Source: Methanothrix sp.
Lineage (GTDB): Archaea; Halobacteriota; Methanosarcinia; Methanotrichales; Methanotrichaceae
Direction: 5' to 3'
DNA length: 10,765 nt
Assembly (NCBI GenBank): GCA_028708055.1
Contig: JAQVZT010000070.1
Location: 1-10,765 of the forward strand
Shown piece by piece: positions 6,631 through 10,765 of the stretch. The position numbers and the translations under genes were made by a program. Positions within the stretch are counted from its first letter, which is position 1. Every line of letters begins with the position of its first letter. The notes under the pieces were generated by a model, which was not told the origin of the DNA, made no database searches, and saw only the letters and a program-made list of their open reading frames with translations.

Positions 6631-6653
6631 TCCGGGGTGCTTATAATAAATGA
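6477..6653 (+). CDS. Possible tetrapeptide-repeat small protein, coupled to the rhodanese gene
   Basis: The tandem repeat reads on the + strand as a 58-codon ORF made of twelve four-residue units of the form (M/F/I)-I-(D/N/S)-E, for example MINE, FIDE, MIDE and MISE, then a tail MNDVRGAYNK. The product would be strongly acidic and amphipathic: hydrophobic residues at two of every four positions and Glu at every fourth. Its stop TGA (6651-6653) overlaps the ATG of the rhodanese gene (6650) as ATGA, a common coupling arrangement. It lies in the same frame as arsR, separated from it by two stops (6453-6455, 6462-6464). The ribosome site is weak (TGATGAG), and a slippage-made repeat can stay open by chance, so reality as a protein is uncertain. 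Function unknown. Confidence 0.35.
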   Translation: MINEFIDEMIDEMISEFIDEIIDEMISEFIDEMIDEMINEMINEFIDEMNDVRGAYNK

Positions 6654-7687
6654 CAAGAATGAAAACCTGTATAGCCGGATTTATATTTATTTCCTTGATG
6701 GCTCTGGCTTCCCTGGCTGACGCAGGCTGCAGTTGCAGCGTGGGAAACTGGGATCCCAGCGCCTTCCTGAACTCAGAGGGCGGGACAGTCCATTCTGAAC
6801 AGCACGACGGTGCCGTGGATAGCGCGGCGGGAAATGCGGGTAGCGGCACAAAAAAGCCGCTGGATCGAACGACATCCTTTCCAGATGGGGCGATATTCAA
6901 GGCTATGAAAAGCGTTTCCAGCTCCGATGTGGTAATTGATGTGTCCAATGGTGGCAGCTATTCTACGTCTCATATCAAAGGTGCCATTCACATTCCCAGC
7001 AGTGAATTTATTAACAGCATCGGAGACCTCAAGACAGAAGAGGAGCTTGCCAGTATCCTGGGCAATGCAGGACTCTCCAGAGATGACTCCATAGTCCTCT
7101 ATGCCGACAAAGAGAGCTCTGGCGAAGCCCAATTTGCCTTTATGGTTCTGCGTTACCTGGGACAGAAAGATGTGAGGATCCTGGATGGAGGCCTAGCTGA
7201 TTGGAAGGCTGCCGGCCTGCCTGAAGAGGCTTCTGATAATACATTGCCCGCCAAAGAGTACAAGCCTTCGCTCAAACCGGATGTAATAGCGGAATACCAA
7301 TATGTGAAGTCAGGCGAGGCCCAAATCATAGACGTCCGGCCATTTGTGGAATTTGGCAAAGGCCGCATACCAGGTTCAATTGCGCTGGACCCCTCCAATG
7401 TGATCAAGGGAGAAAAGATCAAGACGAGCGATGGTCTGAGCACAGTATTTAGCAGGCTGGACAAGGAAAATTCGATTGTGGTGTATTCCGATGATTACAG
7501 CCAGTCAGCTCTGGTCGCGCTTGCGATGATTCTTATGGGATATGATGCAAGCATCTATTCCTGGGAGGACTGGAAGGCCAACGAGGAAGCGGCGGAAAAG
7601 TCAGGAGCTGGAGCGACGCAGGCCGGGACCGCTCCCGCCGAGGGGGACTCTGCCGGGTCGAAATACACAAAGCTGGGCACGACGTGA
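6650..7687 (+). CDS. Exported double rhodanese-like protein lacking catalytic Cys
   Basis: The 345-residue product starts with a signal peptide (to about residue 25, ASLADA) and continues with GCSCSVGNW (Cys27, Cys29). The -3 residue is Asp, so lipid attachment at Cys27 is doubtful. Two rhodanese domains follow: about 82-195 (VVIDVSNGG, SHIKGAIHIP, VRILDGGLADWKAAGLP) and about 212-310 (IIDVRPFVEFGKGRIPGSI, VVYSDDYSQSA). The layout is that of SseA-type thiosulfate/mercaptopyruvate sulfurtransferases, where only domain 2 carries the active Cys; here that place is Ser280 (VVYS) and domain 1 has YAD (151-153). Sulfur transfer by the normal route is thus unlikely, and a binding or scaffold role outside the cell is inferred. 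An Ala/Gly/Thr-rich tail ends it. ATG 6650 was chosen over 6659: GGGGTG lies 10 bases upstream and the ATGA overlap supports it. Acr3 follows after 38 bases. Confidence 0.85.
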   Translation: MTRMKTCIAGFIFISLMALASLADAGCSCSVGNWDPSAFLNSEGGTVHSEQHDGAVDSAAGNAGSGTKKPLDRTTSFPDGAIFKAMKSVSSSDVVIDVSNGGSYSTSHIKGAIHIPSSEFINSIGDLKTEEELASILGNAGLSRDDSIVLYADKESSGEAQFAFMVLRYLGQKDVRILDGGLADWKAAGLPEEASDNTLPAKEYKPSLKPDVIAEYQYVKSGEAQIIDVRPFVEFGKGRIPGSIALDPSNVIKGEKIKTSDGLSTVFSRLDKENSIVVYSDDYSQSALVALAMILMGYDASIYSWEDWKANEEAAEKSGAGATQAGTAPAEGDSAGSKYTKLGTT

Positions 7688-7725
7688 TCACTAGATTATA
7701 ATTTGCAGTTGGAGGGAAGAGCTAA

Positions 7726-8802
7726 ATGTCAGACAATGTCAGCAAGGGCCTGGATTTCCTATCCCGTTATCTTACGATCTGGATCTTTGCCGCCATGTTT
7801 CTGGGCGTGGCCGTAGGCTACTATGCCCCAGAAATTACCCGTTTTATCATAAGCTTGCAGATCGGAACTACTTCAATACCAATCGCCATCGGCCTGATTC
7901 TCATGATGTATCCGCCCCTGGCGAAGGTTAAGTATGAAGAATTGGGAAGGGTCTTTGAAGACAGAAAGGTCCTCGGCCTTTCTCTTATCCAGAACTGGAT
8001 CATCGGCCCCATTCTGATGTTTGCGCTGGCGGTGATCTTCCTGAGAGATTATCCTCATCTCATGTACGGCATAATCCTCATCGGCCTGGCCCGCTGCATC
8101 GCTATGGTCATCGTCTGGAATGAGCTTGCCTGCGGCTGCACCGAGTACTGCGCCGCCCTGGTGGGGCTCAACTCAATCTTTCAGGTGCTGTTTTATTCCG
8201 TTTATGCTTATGTCTTCATCACCGTGCTTCCTGCCGCTCTGGGAATCGCTGAGGGAACGCTTGTGGATGTTACTATCTCCCAGATTGCCCAGAGCGTCTT
8301 CATCTATCTGGGAATTCCCTTCCTGGCGGGCATAATCACCAGGTTCAGCCTGATCCGGGCCAGAGGAAAGGCCTGGTATGAGAGAGATTTCATCCCCAGG
8401 ATCTCGCCCCTGACACTTATCGCTCTGCTCTTCACAATTGTGGTGATGTTCTCATTGAAAGGCGACTACATCGTACAGCTTCCTCTGGATGTGGTGCGAG
8501 TAGCTGTCCCTCTGGCTGTTTACTTCCTGGTCATGTTCTTTGTCAGCTTCTTCATGGCCTACAGGCTGGGCGTGAATTATGAGAATACAGCCGCTCTCTC
8601 CTTCACTGCCGCCAGCAACAACTTCGAGCTGGCCATCGCTGTGGCTGTGGGCGTCTTTGGCATCGCCTCCCAGGAGGCATTTGCGGCGGTCATCGGGCCG
8701 CTCATTGAGGTGCCGATGCTGATCATGCTGGTCAATGTGGCGCTGAGGCTGAGGGAGAGGTATTTTTCCAGGGATCAGGCGACGTGCGAGAGCCGGAACT
8801 GA
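7726..8802 (+). CDS. acr3: ACR3-family arsenite efflux permease
   Basis: The 358-residue product is a ten-helix membrane carrier that expels arsenite, driven by the proton motive force. Family signatures are clear: IPIAIGLILMMYPPLAKVKYEE, QNWIIGPILMF, GLARCIAMVIVWNELA with the essential Cys124, LNSIFQVLFYS, AASNNFELAIAVAVG, and the helix-10 GPLIEVP with the conserved Glu. Length is typical. Right after the catalytic helix this copy has ACGCTEYC (Cys136, Cys138, Cys142), where most relatives have a GDxEY-like loop without cysteines; these could give extra As(III) ligands. GGAGGG at 7711-7716 is 9 bases before the ATG. It is the last gene of the ars operon and is followed by a T-run. It does not belong to the ArsB family, and no ArsA ATPase gene is nearby. 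Confidence 0.95.
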   Translation: MSDNVSKGLDFLSRYLTIWIFAAMFLGVAVGYYAPEITRFIISLQIGTTSIPIAIGLILMMYPPLAKVKYEELGRVFEDRKVLGLSLIQNWIIGPILMFALAVIFLRDYPHLMYGIILIGLARCIAMVIVWNELACGCTEYCAALVGLNSIFQVLFYSVYAYVFITVLPAALGIAEGTLVDVTISQIAQSVFIYLGIPFLAGIITRFSLIRARGKAWYERDFIPRISPLTLIALLFTIVVMFSLKGDYIVQLPLDVVRVAVPLAVYFLVMFFVSFFMAYRLGVNYENTAALSFTAASNNFELAIAVAVGVFGIASQEAFAAVIGPLIEVPMLIMLVNVALRLRERYFSRDQATCESRN

Positions 8803-8822
8803 GAGAATATCGATCCATCCAA

Positions 8823-8828
8823 TTTTTT
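8823..8828 (+). terminator. T-run terminator candidate after acr3
   Basis: Six T occur 20 bases after the acr3 stop. The pyrimidine-rich repeat downstream (8888-9003) adds many short T clusters on the same strand and could serve as a back-up termination zone. Inference from composition. Confidence 0.35.
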
Positions 8829-8887
8829 AACTGCAAAGTCCTGCAACTTGCTGCGCGGGTGCGCTGGTGCAGTCTGGCAGTCCTGAT

Positions 8888-9003
8888 TGATATCTATTTC
8901 CTTTCTGATATCTATTTCCTTTCTGATATCTATTTCCTTTCTGATATCTATTTCCTTTCTGATATCTATTTCCTTTCTGATATCTATTTCTTATATCTAT
9001 TTC
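8888..9003. repeat. 18-bp tandem repeat (minisatellite) at a gene end
   Basis: Five full, apparently identical copies of TGATATCTATTTCCTTTC (8888-8977) are followed by a shortened copy (8978-8990) and a 13-base variant TTATATCTATTTC (8991-9003), which overlaps the stop codon and last codons of the minus-strand methyltransferase. Each unit holds the palindrome GATATC. On the minus strand the units repeat the gene's own ending, AAGAAATAG, as GGAAATAG, so the array appears to have grown from the methyltransferase 3' end. It lies between convergent genes. Confidence 0.93.
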
Positions 9004-9710
9004 TTATATCCTATCCAGCTGCCATAGAGAAATCCCGAAAAGTATTTGGACACCCTTATGAAGCCCGCCGTTTCCAGCAATTCCATTATACGAGACTCTG
9101 GAACGAATTGGACGGTCTTCATAATAACCTCTTTAAAGATCTGTTCCACAGTCTCGCCTGGCACACCGCTGATAATCGGATAATTCTTCCAGGCCACACT
9201 GATTTCCTCGAAATCCTTACTGGCAGGCTCACCAAAGCCGTCGATCAATATAAATGGCGCTCCGGGCTTCATGTGCTTGCTTATTCTTTCGAGTAGCTCC
9301 AGCTTGCTCCCATCGTCTCTCAAGAAATGCATTACCAGAATGCAGGTTGCCGCGTCGAAAACCTCCTCCTCTTTGAGGTCATCCACATACCCTTTTTTTA
9401 GCTCAATTTCGCCGGCTAGATTTTTTTCAGAGAACTTTTTTCTGGCGAAAGCCAGCATATCTGCGGAAGGATCAACGCCAATAAACGACCAGCCAGGATT
9501 CAATGGAGCAAATTCCAGAATCTCCATGCCTGTGCCTGCGCCTACCACAAGGATTTTGGCCTGCCTGGGAAGTATCGCTCGCAGATAGCAGTGGGTCAGT
9601 TTGAACATCTCCTCGTAAGCCCCACAGAATAGCCTGATGAACGTATCATATTCTTCAACATTCATCGGCGGTTTCTTGTCGAAATTTCCTGATTTGGGTG
9701 GATTGGCCAT
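8997..9710 (-). CDS. Class I SAM-dependent methyltransferase
   Basis: The 237-residue product has the Rossmann methyltransferase fold. Motif I is ILVVGAGTGMEI (Gly57, Gly59, Gly61), the acidic ribose-binding residue is Asp80 in FIGVDPSADML, and the post-motif strands DAATCILVMHFL and APFILIDGFGEP follow in order. The N-terminal helices (YDTFIRLFCGAYEEMFKLTHC) form a cap typical of small-molecule or tRNA methyltransferases. The substrate is not readable. It lacks the conserved cysteines of the arsenite methyltransferase ArsM, so a link to arsenic is not supported. GAGAGGT lies about 7 bases before the ATG. The gene converges on acr3, and its TAG stop sits inside the edge of the 18-bp minisatellite. 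Confidence 0.85.
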   Translation of the reverse strand: MANPPKSGNFDKKPPMNVEEYDTFIRLFCGAYEEMFKLTHCYLRAILPRQAKILVVGAGTGMEILEFAPLNPGWSFIGVDPSADMLAFARKKFSEKNLAGEIELKKGYVDDLKEEEVFDAATCILVMHFLRDDGSKLELLERISKHMKPGAPFILIDGFGEPASKDFEEISVAWKNYPIISGVPGETVEQIFKEVIMKTVQFVPESRIMELLETAGFIRVSKYFSGFLYGSWIGYKK

Positions 9711-9943
9711 AACTGAAACCTCTCAGCTGTCTAGGGCATAAACCTGCTGAAACGATGGGCATCGCTCTGTCTTATTTTAATTTTCCACTCATTTATTCTG
9801 CGTAACCAAACTCTCACAAGCCGAATGTCATTCCAAAATTAAGCTAAAATCAAAGAAGCAAATCCGGCGGCGGAGAAGCTGGTATTAAAAGTTGGCCAGA
9901 CCGGCAGAGAAGCCCTCGACCTGCTGTAGAGGCGTCTTAAAAA
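9711..9943. other. Intergenic region with promoter zone and possible coding remnant
   Basis: The 233 bases between the methyltransferase and gvpM hold no intact gene. On the minus strand an A/T-rich AAATTAAAATAAG (about 9769-9781) could be the TATA zone for the methyltransferase, and CGATGGGCATCG (9753-9764) is a near-palindrome just downstream of it. On the plus strand, 9843-9929 reads as a protein-like 28-codon stretch bounded by stops. Confidence 0.4.
9939..9943 (-). terminator. T5 immediately after the gvpM stop
   Basis: On the minus strand, TAA of gvpM is followed directly by five T. This is a short but archaeal-type termination signal at the end of the gas vesicle operon. No hairpin is needed or seen. 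Confidence 0.3.
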
Positions 9944-10537
9944 TTATCCCATGATTATTACTTCATTTTCTTTCCGGGCAGCGGCAGCGCTCGCTGCGGC
10001 AGCTTTGGCGGCGGTGGCGGATTCTTCCAGGGCCTGCTCGAACTCATCACGCTCAGTCAGAGATATGCGCGCGCTGCCCTCCGGATAGATCAGCTCCAGC
10101 TCTTTTCGCGCTTCGTGAGTGGCAGGCACCCTCAGCAGACGCAGCCCCTCCAGCGGCGCCTCAAAGAGGACCTTTCCCGGCGTCCTGACCCAGAGAATGA
10201 CCCTCTGGCTGGTGACATTCCAAACACCCGGCACCCAGCATTTTATCATGCCTTCCTCATCCCGAAGATATCCGAAGGTCTTGTAGATTATCTCCTCCCC
10301 AGGCGATAGGGGCAGGTGCGTCTCCTGGCTGGCGTAAAGCTCCCGGCTGCTCTTATCCCAGTCTTCCATTATGCCGTACTCCAGCATGGTCTCCATGCCG
10401 GCAATCATGGCTCTCAGGGTCACGCCGATGAGAGGAATGCCGGCCACAGAGATAATCAAATCGGCGTTGAGAACCGCCCCTTTGTTGAGCAGCCGGTCTA
10501 ATACTTCGACCAGACAGCTCTCCCTCTCCGGATTCAT
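9944..10537 (-). CDS. gvpM: Gas vesicle protein GvpM with GRAM/PH-like C-terminal extension
   Basis: The 197-residue product starts with an A-type gas vesicle domain (PF00741, residues about 8-62): LVEVLDRLLNKGAVLNADL, then SVAGIPLIGVTLRA and IAGMETMLEYGIMEDWD. The last block closely recalls halobacterial GvpM rather than GvpA. Halobacterial GvpM is about 84 residues; here roughly 110 more follow. Residues about 75-165 look like a beta-rich GRAM/PH-like domain (LSPGEEIIYKTFGYLR, VWNVTSQRVILWVRTPGKVL, FEAPLEGLRLL), and 168-190 is an Ala-rich helix. GvpM is a minor component tied to gas vesicle assembly; the extension may anchor it to membrane or partner proteins. GGAGGGAGG precedes the ATG, which overlaps the gvpL stop as ATGA. 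The GRAM call is from pattern only. Confidence 0.85.
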   Translation of the reverse strand: MNPERESCLVEVLDRLLNKGAVLNADLIISVAGIPLIGVTLRAMIAGMETMLEYGIMEDWDKSSRELYASQETHLPLSPGEEIIYKTFGYLRDEEGMIKCWVPGVWNVTSQRVILWVRTPGKVLFEAPLEGLRLLRVPATHEARKELELIYPEGSARISLTERDEFEQALEESATAAKAAAASAAAARKENEVIIMG

Positions 10538-10765
10538 CCTCCCTCCGAACGGCCCGCTCCTGAGAGAGAGACGAAGCTAAACGGAGCCCAGGGGCCGGTG
10601 AACCGCACATAAAAGCCCTCTCTGCCGTTGATCTCATCAAGGGTCTCGCCCAATTTTTTTACGGCGGAATCTGAGACCCGGCAGCAAAAGGAAGCGACAA
10701 GCTTCTTATCTTTGTATTTTTCCTCAGCCCAGGAACTCTTTCCGGCGTTCATCAGCTCTTCTGCC
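10534..10765 (-). CDS. Gas vesicle protein GvpL/GvpF, C-terminal part
   Basis: The last 76 or so codons of a GvpL/GvpF-family protein (PF06386) are present. The frame runs off the window, so the ATG at 10752 is probably internal (preceded by AEEL). The family ending is clear: a helix KKLGETLDEINGREGF followed by VRFTGPWAPFSFV, the highly conserved GPxPPYSF-type strand. GvpF and GvpL are accessory proteins that contact GvpA and help vesicle formation. The stop overlaps the gvpM start as ATGA. The order L then M matches the end of the haloarchaeal gvp operon, which favours GvpL over GvpF, but the fragment alone cannot decide. Confidence 0.82.
   Translation of the reverse strand, partial: AEELMNAGKSSWAEEKYKDKKLVASFCCRVSDSAVKKLGETLDEINGREGFYVRFTGPWAPFSFVSLSGAGRSEGG

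Noticed and set aside
6317..6656. Two minus-strand ORFs across arsR and the 12-bp repeat
   Set aside because: They are repeat-driven open frames antisense to arsR with no ribosome site or family similarity; the + strand reading has the ATGA coupling.
8888..9003. CRISPR array
   Set aside because: Units are head-to-tail with no unique spacers, and no cas genes are nearby.
8784..9296. A 170-codon + strand ORF running from the acr3 end through the 18-bp repeat
   Set aside because: It overlaps acr3 in another frame, its core is the DIYFLS translation of the minisatellite, and the rest is antisense to the well-supported methyltransferase.
8997..9710. Arsenite methyltransferase ArsM
   Set aside because: It is a generic class I methyltransferase without the conserved ArsM cysteines, and it is encoded convergently to the ars operon.

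Overview
The window is archaeal and most likely from a Methanothrix (Methanosaeta)-type methanogen. This rests on three things: TATA/BRE-like promoters and T-run terminators instead of bacterial -35/-10 boxes; roughly 50% GC with GGTGA/GGAGG ribosome sites; and a gas vesicle gvpL-gvpM gene pair next to an archaeal arsenic locus. The genus is an inference from gene content, since no rRNA or mcr gene is present.

Layout. Positions 1-891 (+) hold the 3' part of a C45-family acyltransferase-like hydrolase. Positions 1040-2376 (-) form a short operon: a DUF2582 winged-helix protein with a histone H1-like tail, an AHSA1/SRPBCC protein and a VOC protein. Positions 2525-5527 (-) form a thiol-redox operon: an exported thioredoxin (TTG start), a thioredoxin-CcdA membrane fusion coupled by ATGA, a wrecked arsenate reductase gene (arsC pseudogene), and a Cys-rich, sequon-rich exported protein whose ATG overlaps the old arsC stop. 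Positions 5528-5893 are a divergent intergenic region with a promoter candidate for each side. Positions 5894-8802 (+) form the arsenic operon: a 50-residue Cys-rich zinc-ribbon-like protein, arsR, a 12-bp tandem repeat that reads as a 58-codon tetrapeptide-repeat ORF, an exported double rhodanese lacking catalytic cysteines, and the arsenite permease acr3. An 18-bp minisatellite follows and runs into the 3' end of a class I methyltransferase (8997-9710, -). The right edge (9944-10765, -) carries gvpM with a GRAM/PH-like C-terminal extension and the end of gvpL/F.

How the parts fit. ArsR senses As(III) and Acr3 exports it. The thioredoxin/CcdA pair probably moves reducing equivalents to the outside of the membrane, where two further proteins (the dead rhodanese and the sequon-rich protein) begin their mature parts with closely spaced cysteines. 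Arsenate reduction has been lost by decay of arsC, while arsenite sensing and efflux look intact. This would suit a strict anaerobe in reduced, sulfidic habitats where arsenic is mostly arsenite.

The less ordinary items are the tetrapeptide-repeat ORF joined by ATGA to the dead rhodanese, the uncatalogued 50-residue Cys protein, the two gene-end minisatellites flanking the ars operon, the arsC ruin, and the GvpM fusion.
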